A DNA stretch of 64,000 nt from Dyadobacter sp. CY356 (GTDB lineage Bacteria > Bacteroidota > Bacteroidia > Cytophagales > Spirosomataceae): positions 496,001 to 560,000 of the forward strand of contig NZ_JAJTSZ010000002.1 in assembly GCF_021440195.1 (NCBI RefSeq), read 5' to 3'. Each line of letters opens with the position of its first letter. Within the stretch, counting starts at the first letter, position 1. The notes under the pieces are model-generated. The model did not search any database and had not been told where the DNA came from. It worked only from the letters and a program-made list of their open reading frames with translations. This document shows, in pieces, positions 53,259-62,536 of the stretch. A program made the position numbers and the translations under genes.

Positions 53259-53732
53259 TTACTGAACGTGTGCTCTTAACATCCATGCAATTTTTTCATG
53301 CTTTTCCATCAACCCGGTAACATAATCACTTGTGCCAGCATCCTTATGTTCATCGGCAAATGCATCCACATTTCCACGAATAAATTCGATAATACTTTCG
53401 TGGTCTGATAACAAAGATTTAATCAAACTCAGACTATCATTACCCCCTTCATACTGTTCAGTAAGATGGGTGATTTGCAGATAGTTTTTAAGTTTGGCAG
53501 GCGCAAAATGACCCAACTGACGGATACGTTCTGCAACGCTATCCAAAATTTCAGCTGATTCTTTGTAAAGCTCTTCAAAATACAAATGTACTGAATGAAA
53601 ATCCGGGCCTACAAGGTTCCAGTGTGCATTTAATGTTTTTGTATATAAAATGAATTCGTCAGCCAATAATATGGCCAGCTGATCCGATACCACTTTTCTG
53701 TTCTCTTCAGAAATTCCGATTCCTGGTTTCAT
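53259..53732 (-). CDS. dps: Dps-type DNA-protection/iron-storage protein
   Basis: A 157-aa ferritin-like protein. YTKTLNAHWNLVGPDFHSVHLYFEELY carries the first His and the acidic ferroxidase ligands of Dps, and ESAEILDSVAERIRQLGHFAP continues the four-helix pattern. Dps proteins form dodecamers that store iron, use peroxide and shield DNA in stress. A 15-bp palindrome lies about 92 bp upstream, next to a TAnnTTTG box (both listed separately), pointing to metal- or peroxide-responsive control. Confidence 0.92.
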   Translation of the reverse strand: MKPGIGISEENRKVVSDQLAILLADEFILYTKTLNAHWNLVGPDFHSVHLYFEELYKESAEILDSVAERIRQLGHFAPAKLKNYLQITHLTEQYEGGNDSLSLIKSLLSDHESIIEFIRGNVDAFADEHKDAGTSDYVTGLMEKHEKIAWMLRAHVQ

Positions 53733-53806
53733 TTCTTGTTATTTTAGGTTTAAACTTTAAATTATATTTTCCCCAATATCCGAAAAAATTCTTGCACCTC
53801 AATTGG

Positions 53807-53838
53807 CAAAGCTACATATCTACCAATTATTATAATTG
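53807..53838 (-). promoter_or_regulatory. Candidate dps promoter and 7-1-7 operator
   Basis: On the minus strand TAGCTTTG (53807-53814) fits the TAnnTTTG box. Nine bases further upstream CAATTAT-T-ATAATTG (53824-53838) is a perfect 7-1-7 palindrome, the spacing used by Fur- and PerR-type repressors, although the half-site differs from the standard ones. It covers the place of the -33 element. Confidence 0.5.
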
Positions 53839-53876
53839 TACCAAGCACGGTGGCTCATGCACATTTTAACGTTATT

Positions 53877-55256
53877 TTAACCTTTCCTGACTTTCATTGC
53901 AACCGGATCCCAGGTTACCACTTTCTTTTCAAAATAACTTTTATTGCAGGCCAGAACCGGGGCAGCGGCACGGAAGGCAAAAACAGGATCTTCTACGGTC
54001 CCCAGACTTCCTTTGCTTACATTTTCAAAGAAGTCCCGGAAATGCTGTGCGTGAGGATCATCGTCCTTTGGTGCTTCAAATCTCACTTCCTTAACTGGAT
54101 CCGCTTTTCTCGTGTCAGCCGGGTATTGGGCGTCATATTTCTTCTCAAAATCCTTTTGTTCACTGGCTGAAAATGTTCCGAAACTGTCATAGCCTCCATA
54201 CCCGGGTGCTTTGGCCAATTTCTTTTTTGTCAAAATTAAATTGTCATCCGTAAAGTCGATCTGCCCCTCAGTTCCCACAATGCGAGTATTGTTATTGATG
54301 GCACCTGCGTTGGCAAAATTGACCCGCAGAACCATTTGAAATTTGGCATGAAGATCTGTTTTCGGGTAATCAAGAATTGAAACCATCATATCCGGCACGT
54401 CCCGGCCATCGTTCCAGTAGCTCAGCTCACCGGAAGAATAAATTCTTTCAGGTCCCAGTGAATTGGTTACGAAATGAACCCCAGTGATCAAATGCACAAA
54501 CAAATCACCCGCTACGCCGGTACCATAATCTTTATAATTTCTCCATCTGAAAAAGCGTTTGGCATCAAAAGGTACTTTCGGCGCATCACCGAGAAAAGTA
54601 TCCCAGTCCAGCGTAGTCAGAGAAGCATCGCCGGGAATAGAATAATTCCAGGCACCGAGCGAATTAAAACGGTCGTAGTTAGATTCAACAAAATTAATAT
54701 CCCCTATTTCACCAGCAAGAAATAATCTTTTTGCCTCCCTGAAAGAAGCAGAACTTACCCTCTGACTTCCGACCTGCATGGTTTTACCTGATTTTTTCCA
54801 GGCTTCAATCACCGAAGCGCCTTCATCAATATGCTGTACCATAGGTTTTTCACAATATACATGCTTACCAGCCTGGAAGGCCGCTTTTGTGATATGATCA
54901 TGCCAATGATCCGGGGTAACGATCAATACTGCGTCAATATCTTTTCGTTCAAGAATTTTCCGGTAATCACGGGTTGTGAAAATATCTTTTCCATATGCTT
55001 CTTTTACGTGGGTCAGACGCCCGTCGTATAGATCGGCCGCAGCAACAAATTCAGCCATGGGCGTACTGCGCAAAGCTGCTTTCGTATCCTGATTGCCCTG
55101 AATTCCCATCCCGATCGTGGCAAAACGTATTTTATCATTAGGACTTATTTTTTTCAGATCACGGATAATGTTGAAAGGTTTTGCAACGCTTCCGGTGGCA
55201 ATAAGTGCGGAAGCCGCTGTTACACTTTTAATGAAATTACGGCGTGTTGGATTCAT
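53877..55256 (-). CDS. Gfo/Idh/MocA-family oxidoreductase, Tat-exported
   Basis: A 459-aa protein with leader MNPTRRNFIKSVTAASALIA, a twin-arginine signal, so it probably works in the periplasm with a pre-bound NAD(P). The Rossmann part has IRFATIGMGIQGNQDTKAAL, VTPDHWHDHITKAA and HVYCEKPMVQHIDEGASVIE (E-K-P motif). The C-terminal part holds GDLFVHLITGVHFVTNSLG. ATG 55256 is chosen over 55292 as it starts the leader. It is a distant paralogue of the 38885 protein. The sugar substrate is unknown. Confidence 0.88.
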   Translation of the reverse strand: MNPTRRNFIKSVTAASALIATGSVAKPFNIIRDLKKISPNDKIRFATIGMGIQGNQDTKAALRSTPMAEFVAAADLYDGRLTHVKEAYGKDIFTTRDYRKILERKDIDAVLIVTPDHWHDHITKAAFQAGKHVYCEKPMVQHIDEGASVIEAWKKSGKTMQVGSQRVSSASFREAKRLFLAGEIGDINFVESNYDRFNSLGAWNYSIPGDASLTTLDWDTFLGDAPKVPFDAKRFFRWRNYKDYGTGVAGDLFVHLITGVHFVTNSLGPERIYSSGELSYWNDGRDVPDMMVSILDYPKTDLHAKFQMVLRVNFANAGAINNNTRIVGTEGQIDFTDDNLILTKKKLAKAPGYGGYDSFGTFSASEQKDFEKKYDAQYPADTRKADPVKEVRFEAPKDDDPHAQHFRDFFENVSKGSLGTVEDPVFAFRAAAPVLACNKSYFEKKVVTWDPVAMKVRKG

Positions 55257-55459
55257 ATGATTCAGGAAAGTGAAGTATAAAGTTGAATGCACTAAAATAA
55301 AGAATAATCAACAGGAAAACACGAATTTCCTGTCCAATATCGCTCTATAAATTGCACGTTCATTTTAAGAATCTTAATAAAAGTGCATTTCGAATAATGA
55401 CTGGCCTCAAAATTGCTGAACCCTAAACAGATATCATTCAATAAATTTAAACTGACGTT

Positions 55460-55948
55460 ATGCAGACGAACGAAAGAAAAATCATTGTTTCAGAATTGAT
55501 AAGTCTAATTGAAACAGGAAATGCACATGTTGCGCTGGATGAGACGATTGACAACATACCTGCTGAAATGCGAACGGTGATTCCACAAAATCTGCCCTAC
55601 AGCATATGGCAATTGCTTGAACACATCCGCATCACGCAATGGGATATTGTTGAATTTTGTATCTCGGCCGACCATAAATCTCCCAAATGGCCGGAAGAAT
55701 ACTGGCCTGAAAAAACGGATATTGTCGATGATAGTAAGTGGAAATCTACATTGCAACAAATTAAAAACGATCGGGAGCGTTTTTTCGATTTGTTAAACAA
55801 TGAAAAGACAGACTTATATTCTCCTTTGCCTCATGGTGACGGGCAGAACATTTTCAGGGAAGCACTGCTAATTGCAGATCATACCTCCTACCATCTTGGC
55901 GAAATCCTGGTAATGCGCCGGTTACTGAAATGCTGGAAAAATTCCTGA
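55460..55948 (+). CDS. DinB-family protein
   Basis: A 162-aa four-helix protein. The metal triad of the DinB/YfiT fold is visible as His in IWQLLEHIRITQWDIVEF and the C-terminal pair in ADHTSYHLGEILVMRRLL. Members use a metal for thiol-transfer or hydrolysis, but the reaction is not known here. Its 3' end stops two bases from the convergent Ku gene. Confidence 0.85.
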   Translation: MQTNERKIIVSELISLIETGNAHVALDETIDNIPAEMRTVIPQNLPYSIWQLLEHIRITQWDIVEFCISADHKSPKWPEEYWPEKTDIVDDSKWKSTLQQIKNDRERFFDLLNNEKTDLYSPLPHGDGQNIFREALLIADHTSYHLGEILVMRRLLKCWKNS

Positions 55949-55950
55949 AA

Positions 55951-56724
55951 TCAGGATGCTTTTCGTTTTCCTGTTTCCAGACTGGCCTTTAACTGAGCCA
56001 TCAAATCATTGCTGCGTGAATGAACAATCTTCATTGGCGCAGCGGTGCTTTTTTTACCTTTTGCCTTGGCTTTAATCAATTCAAGCAATTTATCGGTGTA
56101 GGAATCCTTAAAGCGGGTTATGTCAAAATCGGTAGTAAGTTGTTCAATCAAATGAATTGCCATTTTCAATTCGGCCGGTTTGATCTTAATATCCGGTATT
56201 TCGAGTTCATCCGTGGCACGTATTTCGTCTTGAAACCGGATTTTATTTAACAGCAGAATATGATCCAGCGGTTTTATCACCACCAGACTTTCCCGGTTTC
56301 TCAAAACATAGCTCCCCAACCCTACCTTATCCGTTTTTTTTAAAGCATCCCGTAGCAATGCATAAGCGCGGGTTCCGGATTTCTCCGGCTGGAGATAATA
56401 TGGCGTTTCATAATAGATACTATCAATCTCAGATTCATCCACAAATTCTGCGATTTCAATGATTTTATTCTGCTCCGGACTCGCCTTTTCAAAATCTTCA
56501 TCATCCAGGATTACATAGTTGTCGTCAACTTTGTAACCTTTCACGATATTTCCCCATTCTACTTCCTGTCCGGTATTGGCATTAACTCGTTGAAATTTAA
56601 TATTTGCATGATCTTTTTTATCCAGCATATCCAGATCAAGTTCACTTTGCTGTGTTGCACTAAATAACTTGACCGGAATGTTCACCAATCCAAAACCGAT
56701 AGCACCTGTCCATATTGCCCGCAT
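55951..56724 (-). CDS. ku: Bacterial Ku protein (non-homologous end joining)
   Basis: A 257-aa protein starting [20 protein letters not shown], the invariant Ku opening, followed by [40 protein letters not shown] and [16 protein letters not shown] at the C-terminus. Ku forms a ring dimer on DNA ends and recruits LigD. No ligD is seen in the window, so the partner must be elsewhere. ATG 56724 is chosen because the residues ahead of it are not part of the family. Confidence 0.93.
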   Translation of the reverse strand: MRAIWTGAIGFGLVNIPVKLFSATQQSELDLDMLDKKDHANIKFQRVNANTGQEVEWGNIVKGYKVDDNYVILDDEDFEKASPEQNKIIEIAEFVDESEIDSIYYETPYYLQPEKSGTRAYALLRDALKKTDKVGLGSYVLRNRESLVVIKPLDHILLLNKIRFQDEIRATDELEIPDIKIKPAELKMAIHLIEQLTTDFDITRFKDSYTDKLLELIKAKAKGKKSTAAPMKIVHSRSNDLMAQLKASLETGKRKAS

Positions 56725-56939
56725 ATTATTTTTGTTTAATTGTAAAATTGAAAGCCAATTCAAATTTTAACAAAACCTGTGCCGTGTCAATAAAAAGGTA
56801 TTTCAATTGAATAAATTTTCCACTTTTTAAATAATTTCAGGAAAATTATTGTTCAGAACAAGCCATTCGTGATTGAAAGAAAGTGACTTTTTTTGAATCA
56901 CGGTGTCTTTGAAAGGTAGATAATCATCCAATTTTTAAC

Positions 56940-57251
56940 ATGAAAAGTAAAAAGTTTTTTATCATTCCGGGTTTCTTTGCCCTTGCATTATCAGGTCTTA
57001 CCATTTTGAATTCTTGTTCAGGAAGTAAGATGTATTCCAGAAATGGAACTGTTCAAAATATTGAGTACGGGAAAGACGGTTACACAGCCTATTTAAAAGA
57101 CAAAAGCGGAGAAGATTTTGATGCAATCATAAGTCGCGTTCGTATGGAAAAAGGGTATCGTGTTTTGAAAGCCGGAGATCATGTGGCACTTTCAGGTGAC
57201 ACAATTCACGTAGAGAATAAGGTCAGAGTTCTTGTAAAAGAAATTAAATAG
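56940..57251 (+). CDS. Small lipoprotein, hypothetical
   Basis: A 103-aa protein with a lipobox ALSGLTILNSCSGS, so Cys26 would be acylated after signal-peptidase II cleavage. The mature part (MYSRNGTVQNIEYGKDGYTA, VLKAGDHVALSGDTIHVENK) looks like a small beta domain of about 75 residues. Function unknown. It is alone on the plus strand. Confidence 0.75.
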   Translation: MKSKKFFIIPGFFALALSGLTILNSCSGSKMYSRNGTVQNIEYGKDGYTAYLKDKSGEDFDAIISRVRMEKGYRVLKAGDHVALSGDTIHVENKVRVLVKEIK

Positions 57252-57421
57252 CGAGTTAAAGGTGTTCTTCTTCAACAGAACATCTTTTTAGTTTTGATTA
57301 TTATAGATGAGCCTGATACATTTCCAAGCAGTATTAGTTACAAATCAGGACTTTACAATTAAACGAAGACAATAAATATTTTCAAATTACTTCCGATATT
57401 ATCGGATCAATACAAAAAACG

Positions 57422-57760
57422 ATGAATCCAAAAGGCCGGCTATTTGAATTAAGAACATATACTGCCAACGATGGCAAACTTGACGAGTTGTTAAGTCGCT
57501 TTGAAAATCACACGATCCGGCTTTTTGAAAGTCATGGTATGAAGATCGAGGGTTTTTGGCTTCCGGTAGAAAATGCGGAACAAAAGCTCGTTTATCTTCT
57601 CTCCTATCCGAGTGCAGAAGCCAGGGAAGATTCCTGGGAAAAATTCCAGAATGATCCGGAATGGATTGCGGCGAGGGACGCAAGTAACATCAATGGAGAT
57701 ATTCTGGCAAATAAAGAATCAGTTTATTTGAAAGCAACAGACTTCTCCCCATTAAAATAA
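57422..57760 (+). CDS. NIPSNAP-family protein
   Basis: A 112-aa protein: LFELRTYTANDGKLDELLSR, then FWLPVENAEQKLVYLLSYPS and AREDSWEKFQNDPEWIAARD. This is the ferredoxin-like dimeric alpha/beta-barrel pattern of NIPSNAP proteins, complete in length. Their biochemical role is unclear. It stands alone between a lipoprotein and an aldo/keto reductase, without tight spacing. Confidence 0.85.
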   Translation: MNPKGRLFELRTYTANDGKLDELLSRFENHTIRLFESHGMKIEGFWLPVENAEQKLVYLLSYPSAEAREDSWEKFQNDPEWIAARDASNINGDILANKESVYLKATDFSPLK

Positions 57761-57923
57761 TCTTATCCGATCCTTATTTCAACAGAGTCTATAAGAGTAT
57801 GAACGTAAGTGGCATAAAAATTGAACTGATTATTCAGCTAATGAGTTACAAAACGAACATACCGATTATCTTAAATATTTAAGTTAATAAATCTTTTATT
57901 CACGAGTTCAAATAAGGATTAGA

Positions 57924-58772
57924 ATGGAAACGAATTTAAAACCAGCCCATACTTTTAAATTGGGTAATACTATTGAAATCAATCGTCTGGGATACGGTGC
58001 AATGCAGCTCACTGGTAAAGGCGTTTTTGGTGAAGTAGAAAATAGAGAAAACGCAATTAAGGTTTTACAGGAAGCAGTTGCAGCAGGTGTTAATTTTATC
58101 GATACAGCAGATGCGTATGGGCCTCATTTTAATGAAAGCCTTATTTCTGACGCTTTGCATCCATATAAAGAAGGATTGATTATTGCAACGAAGGGTGGAT
58201 TTAACCGTCCGGGTCCAAATCAATGGGTTCCTAATGGTGATCCGGATTTTATTCGCCAGAATATCGAGGGAAGTTTAAAAAGATTAAAACTTGACACGAT
58301 TGATCTTTGGCAACTACACCGCTTTGACCCGAATGTTCCTGTTGAGCAAACGCTGGCGCCGGTTGCGGAGGCTGTTAAAGCTGGAAAAATAAAATATGTC
58401 GGTCTTTCAGAAGTTGACATTCAGCAAATTGAACGTGCTGAAAGAGTTGTTCCGATTGTTTCTGTTCAAAATCTTTACAACCTTGGAAACCGGCAATGGG
58501 AAGAAATCGTAGATTACACTGCGAAAAAAGGCCTGGCATTTATTCCATGGTATCCTTTGGCATCCGGCCCTCAAAAACTGGCTGAAAAACTTGGAAAAAT
58601 CGCAGCAAATCACAAAGCTACAACCGCACAGATTGCTCTTGCATGGCTATTAAAACGTTCTCCGAATATCTTACTTATTCCTGGAACAAAATCAGTCGAA
58701 CACTTACATGAGAATTTGAAAGCAGGAGAAATTGAACTTAGCGATGAGGAATTCGCTGAACTTTCAAAATAA
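57924..58772 (+). CDS. Aldo/keto reductase
   Basis: A 282-aa TIM-barrel protein with INRLGYGAMQLTGKGVFG, FIDTADAYGPHFNESLI (catalytic Asp and Tyr), LIIATKGGFNR (Lys) and LWQLHRFDPNVPV (His), a full catalytic set. NILLIPGTKSVEHLHENLKA is the NADPH-binding end. It reduces aldehydes or ketones with NADPH in the cytoplasm; substrate unknown. A terminator follows 14 bp after the stop. Confidence 0.92.
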   Translation: METNLKPAHTFKLGNTIEINRLGYGAMQLTGKGVFGEVENRENAIKVLQEAVAAGVNFIDTADAYGPHFNESLISDALHPYKEGLIIATKGGFNRPGPNQWVPNGDPDFIRQNIEGSLKRLKLDTIDLWQLHRFDPNVPVEQTLAPVAEAVKAGKIKYVGLSEVDIQQIERAERVVPIVSVQNLYNLGNRQWEEIVDYTAKKGLAFIPWYPLASGPQKLAEKLGKIAANHKATTAQIALAWLLKRSPNILLIPGTKSVEHLHENLKAGEIELSDEEFAELSK

Positions 58773-58786
58773 AAAAAACGCTTATC

Positions 58787-58818
58787 GAAACCGCTGGATA
58801 TCCCGGCGGTTTCTTTTT
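58787..58818 (+). terminator. Terminator of the aldo/keto reductase gene
   Basis: GAAACCGC (58787-58794) pairs with GCGGTTTC (58806-58813), followed by TTTTT. Inner GG/CC pairing extends it. Confidence 0.85.
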
Positions 58819-58834
58819 GCAATCTTATCCGGTA

Positions 58835-59260
58835 TTATAATCTGGTATTAGGATGCAGGCAAGCTTCCCAGTAAGCTACAATTAATTCTATTTGTTTTTT
58901 AAAATCCTGAAAACTGCTTCCCTTCTTGTAGAATCCCTGGATTGTCGATTTATAAGCCTCATCAATTAATGGCAGACTACCGGAAGTACTCAGAAAAATA
59001 AATGGAATCGCCTTTTTCTTTAAATATGGATTTTCATCAATTCGCTGCCGCAGTTCCAGACCATTCATCACCGGCATGTTGATATCGCACAAAATCAAAA
59101 ACGGCTGCTCTGTGGTTACTTCCAGAAAGTTGAATGCTTCCAAACCATTTTCAAAAAAGTAGACAGGATTAGCAATATTCATTTCCTCCAATACACTTTT
59201 AAGCAAATACTGATCGTCATGATCGTCTTCAATGGAAATTATCGGGCCGTATTTAGACAT
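58835..59260 (-). CDS. Single-domain response regulator (Rcp1-like)
   Basis: A 141-aa receiver: IISIEDDHDDQYLLKSVLEE with the acid cluster, FLILCDINMPVMNGLELRQR with the phosphoacceptor Asp, FIFLSTSGSLPLIDEAYKS, and YKKGSSFQDF with the Lys. The DDHDDQ start and the shape of the tail match the Rcp1-type regulators that pair with sensor kinases elsewhere in the genome. No kinase lies beside it. Confidence 0.92.
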   Translation of the reverse strand: MSKYGPIISIEDDHDDQYLLKSVLEEMNIANPVYFFENGLEAFNFLEVTTEQPFLILCDINMPVMNGLELRQRIDENPYLKKKAIPFIFLSTSGSLPLIDEAYKSTIQGFYKKGSSFQDFKKQIELIVAYWEACLHPNTRL

Positions 59261-59346
59261 ATTTTATGGTACTGTATTTTGCTTGTTATAATCTCAACGG
59301 GAAAATTAATGATTTTATTTAAATTAAAATCACCCCAAACATGAAA

Positions 59347-59742
59347 TTACCAAACTCTGACAATATCATAATCCAAAAAATAATCATCTAAAATTTCATC
59401 CCGGCTTATAAGGAATAAACCTTCAACCAGGGCTTGGGAAACAATAATCCGATCAAAAGGGTCTTTGTGATAACCGGGAAGTATGTTTTGCCGGACGGTA
59501 TTCTCAAAGGTTATTGGCAATACCTCCATGCCAGCCGCCATGATATCGTGTATGAGCATTTGATAAGGTTTGAAAATTTCAAGTTTTTTCATGGCTGTCT
59601 TTATTGAAACCTCCCATAAACTTGCTATGCTTAGATAAATAAGATTATCAGGGTTTTCAATCAGGTCTTTCGCCTTATTGCTCAACTGGCCAGAACCTTC
59701 ATTGAACCATAAAAAGGTGTGTGTGTCAATTAAATACTTCAT
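59347..59742 (-). CDS. PIN-domain toxin (VapC-like)
   Basis: A 131-aa PIN nuclease-like protein. The acidic site is spread over KYLIDTHTFLWF (Asp6), IASLWEVSIK (Glu), HKDPFDRIIVSQAL (Asp) and FLISRDEIL (Asp). VapC toxins cut tRNA or other RNA. The ATG overlaps the TAA of the antitoxin gene by one base (TAATG), so the pair is coupled. This is the DUF2281-linked type found in many Bacteroidota and cyanobacteria. Confidence 0.9.
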   Translation of the reverse strand: MKYLIDTHTFLWFNEGSGQLSNKAKDLIENPDNLIYLSIASLWEVSIKTAMKKLEIFKPYQMLIHDIMAAGMEVLPITFENTVRQNILPGYHKDPFDRIIVSQALVEGLFLISRDEILDDYFLDYDIVRVW

Positions 59743-59954
59743 TACATATATTCCTCAAAATCTTTTAATGGATCATCAAAATCTGGTGATATCCTGAACA
59801 TTCCTTTCGCACGTCCAAATATTCTATCTGGAATTATCATATCCTTATCATCCTCAGTATAACCTTTCCTTAACCTCATAATAAAGTTTAGTACCTCTAA
59901 TTGAAGATTTTCTGGCAGCTGATTTACTTCCGATAAGATCTCTTTTTCTATCAT
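59742..59954 (-). CDS. DUF2281-type antitoxin
   Basis: A 70-aa protein from ATG 59954: MIEKEILSEVNQLPENLQLE matches the DUF2281 start, where an N-terminal helix pair is followed by a toxin-binding tail (FGRAKGMFRISPDFDDPLKD). It lies directly ahead of the PIN toxin with TAATG overlap. A start at 59978 is also in frame. It would neutralise the toxin and repress the operon. Confidence 0.85.
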   Translation of the reverse strand: MIEKEILSEVNQLPENLQLEVLNFIMRLRKGYTEDDKDMIIPDRIFGRAKGMFRISPDFDDPLKDFEEYM

Positions 59955-60438
59955 GTCATTTTTGTTGTCATAATTCAAACCGGTTCATATTGCTATATAA
60001 ATATAAAAATTATATCTCAAATAAATAAAAATCCAATCAACTCATTATACACGTTCTGTTCAGATAACGAGGATTTATACAACGCTTTCCACCAATCTGC
60101 CCTTTTCATTAAATTCATAAATTTTCAATTTTGGAAATTAATAATTCAACAATTTCCATTGCCCAAAGTCATCGCGACCGATTTTAATCAATATATAATG
60201 TGATCGAAAAAATTCTTATTCAGCTGAATGACAGAAGATACAAACCAGTTTCTGAATCATATAGAAAGTCTTTACAAATTAGAATAGGAATTCCGTGGCA
60301 AGTCTGGTAAATTGATTTTTAATTGACAACATAACTAAAAACAAATCTTAAAATGATGAATATGGGATATTGAAGTGCTTACCCAGGTGAGCGGACGACT
60401 ACCATTTCATCAATTTTTTAACCAATTGAATAGTAAAA
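59955..60438. other. Intergenic region between toxin-antitoxin and transketolase genes
   Basis: About 480 bp of AT-rich DNA holding the antitoxin promoter on one side and the transketolase promoter on the other. I find no gene, clean hairpin or TTTG / TAnnTTTG pair in it. An open stretch just ahead of the transketolase start lacks a start codon. Confidence 0.4.
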
Positions 60439-62451
60439 ATGGGATCAGATACAAAGGAAATTGAACAGCTGGGCATCAATACGGCCAGACTTTTGTCCGT
60501 AGATGCGGTACAAAAAGCGAATTCAGGTCACCCTGGAATGCCTATGGGCGCAGCCCCGATGGCACATGTATTATGGGCGCATTACATGCATTACAACCCC
60601 AAAAATCCCGACTGGGCAAATCGTGACCGGTTTATTTTATCAGCAGGACACGGCTGTATGCTTCAATACAGTTATTTGCACTTGACGGGCTACGATCTCT
60701 CTCTCGACGATCTTAAAAATTTCAGACAACTTAATAGCAAAACGGCCGGTCACCCGGAATATGGTCTGGCGCCCGGGATTGACGTTACAACCGGTCCGCT
60801 CGGACAAGGTTTTGCTAACGGCGTTGGTTTTGCCATTGCTCAAAAACATTTGGCAGCCCGCTATAACAAACCGGGTTATGAAATTTTCGACTATAATGTC
60901 TACGCCATTTGCAGTGATGGTGATATGATGGAAGGGGTAACTTCGGAAGCCGCTTCGATTGCAGGACATCTGGAACTCGGAAATATGATTTATTTTTATG
61001 ACGACAATCATATTTCTATTGAAGGTACTACCGATATTGCTTTTACCGAAGATGTAGGAAAACGTTTTGAAGCCTACAACTGGCACGTTCAATCTGTTGA
61101 AGATGGGAACGATGTGAATGCACTAATCATTGCTGTAAGAAATGCAAAGGCTGAAAAAAATCGCCCATCGCTTATCAGAGTGCGGACGCAAATTGCTTAT
61201 GGAAGTCCAAATAAAGTTAATACGGCCGGTTCTCACGGATCTCCGCTGGGCGCGGATGAAGTAAAACTGGTGAAAGAATTTTTCGGTTTTGATCCTGAAC
61301 AATTTTTTGCCGTTCCCGATGAAGTAGCAGCCTATTACAAAGCAGCTGGCGATAAAGGAACAGAACTGGAAAAGAAATGGAACGAACTTTTCAGCGAATA
61401 CAAAGAGAAATTCCCTGAACTGGCAGCAGAGTATGAACTGGCAAAAACTGGTGAATTGCCAGTGGGATGGAAAGATAACTTACCCGTTTTTGAAGTTTCA
61501 GATAAAAAAATGGCAACACGCCAGGCTTCCGGGAAAGTCCTGAACGCCATAGCAGCCAGTCTTCCAAATTTCATTGGTGGCGCAGCCGATTTAGCTCCGT
61601 CAACCGATACTAATTTGAAAGAGTTTGATTCTTTTACACCTGAAAAAAGAGATGGACGTAATTTCCACTTTGGCATAAGGGAGCATGCAATGGGCTCAGC
61701 CTTGAATGGAATGGCTTTGACGAAAGGCGTAATTCCTTTCGGCGCAACTTTCCTGATGTTTTCGGAATATATGCGCCCGCCTATCCGCCTGGCTGCAATT
61801 ATGAAAATCCGGCCGATTTTTGTTTACACCCATGATAGTATCGGACTCGGCGAAGACGGAACCACCCACCAGCCGGTTGAACAATTGATTTCGCTGCGTT
61901 CAATCCCAAACATTACGGTCATTCGTCCGGCAGATGCCAACGAAACAGCTCAGGCCTGGAGAGTTGCACTGGAACATAAGGACGGTCCGGTAGTATTGGT
62001 TTTTACACGTCAGGGACTGACTATCATTGATCAGGAAAAATATGGCAAAGCAACACAGTTAGAAAAAGGCGCTTACATACTTTCTGATTCACAAGAAACA
62101 CCAGAAGTTATTTTAATTGCAACGGGTTCAGAAGTCGAACTGATCATGACTGCTCAGGCGAAACTCAAAGAAGAAGGCATTTCAGCCCGTGTGGTAAGTA
62201 TGCCATCATGGGAATTATTTGAAAAGCAGGATGATGCTTACAAAGAAGAGGTTTTCCCAAAGGCCGTCAGAAAACGTCTGGCTGTGGAAACCGGCTCACC
62301 GTTGGGTTGGCATAAGTATGTTACTGATGAGGGTGATATCATTGCCATGCATACTTTCGGCGAGTCTGCACCTGCCGAAGAATTGTATAAAGTTTTCGGA
62401 TTTACGGTTGAAAATGTAATTAATAAAGCGAAAGCTTTGTTAGATAAATAG
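60439..62451 (+). CDS. tkt: Transketolase
   Basis: A 670-aa enzyme with the full set of marks: ANSGHPGMPMGAAPMAHVLW, TGPLGQGFANGVGFAIAQKH, the thiamine-pyrophosphate motif ICSDGDMMEGVTSEAASIAG and YTHDSIGLGEDGTTHQPVEQ. It shuttles two-carbon ketol groups between sugar phosphates in the non-oxidative pentose phosphate pathway. It is followed by transaldolase and an HAD phosphatase, so this is a small sugar-phosphate cluster. A bidirectional-looking hairpin separates it from transaldolase, so the two may be transcribed separately. Confidence 0.96.
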   Translation: MGSDTKEIEQLGINTARLLSVDAVQKANSGHPGMPMGAAPMAHVLWAHYMHYNPKNPDWANRDRFILSAGHGCMLQYSYLHLTGYDLSLDDLKNFRQLNSKTAGHPEYGLAPGIDVTTGPLGQGFANGVGFAIAQKHLAARYNKPGYEIFDYNVYAICSDGDMMEGVTSEAASIAGHLELGNMIYFYDDNHISIEGTTDIAFTEDVGKRFEAYNWHVQSVEDGNDVNALIIAVRNAKAEKNRPSLIRVRTQIAYGSPNKVNTAGSHGSPLGADEVKLVKEFFGFDPEQFFAVPDEVAAYYKAAGDKGTELEKKWNELFSEYKEKFPELAAEYELAKTGELPVGWKDNLPVFEVSDKKMATRQASGKVLNAIAASLPNFIGGAADLAPSTDTNLKEFDSFTPEKRDGRNFHFGIREHAMGSALNGMALTKGVIPFGATFLMFSEYMRPPIRLAAIMKIRPIFVYTHDSIGLGEDGTTHQPVEQLISLRSIPNITVIRPADANETAQAWRVALEHKDGPVVLVFTRQGLTIIDQEKYGKATQLEKGAYILSDSQETPEVILIATGSEVELIMTAQAKLKEEGISARVVSMPSWELFEKQDDAYKEEVFPKAVRKRLAVETGSPLGWHKYVTDEGDIIAMHTFGESAPAEELYKVFGFTVENVINKAKALLDK

Positions 62452-62460
62452 GCTAAAACA

Positions 62461-62490
62461 TCAAAAACAGCCAAAATTGGCTGTTTTTGA
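62461..62490 (+). terminator. Terminator between tkt and tal
   Basis: TCAAAAACAGCCAA (62461-62474) pairs exactly with TTGGCTGTTTTTGA (62477-62490) across AA, with a T run on the right arm. It lies 10 bp after the tkt stop. Confidence 0.88.
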
Positions 62491-62536
62491 TTATATAATT
62501 GAACAGTAAATTTAATAATTCAAATAAAAGTTGGTT

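Noticed and set aside
60353-60438. Open stretch ahead of transketolase that could extend its N-terminus
   Set aside because: It lacks a suitable start and an in-frame extension would not match the family; the ATG at 60439 gives a normal start.
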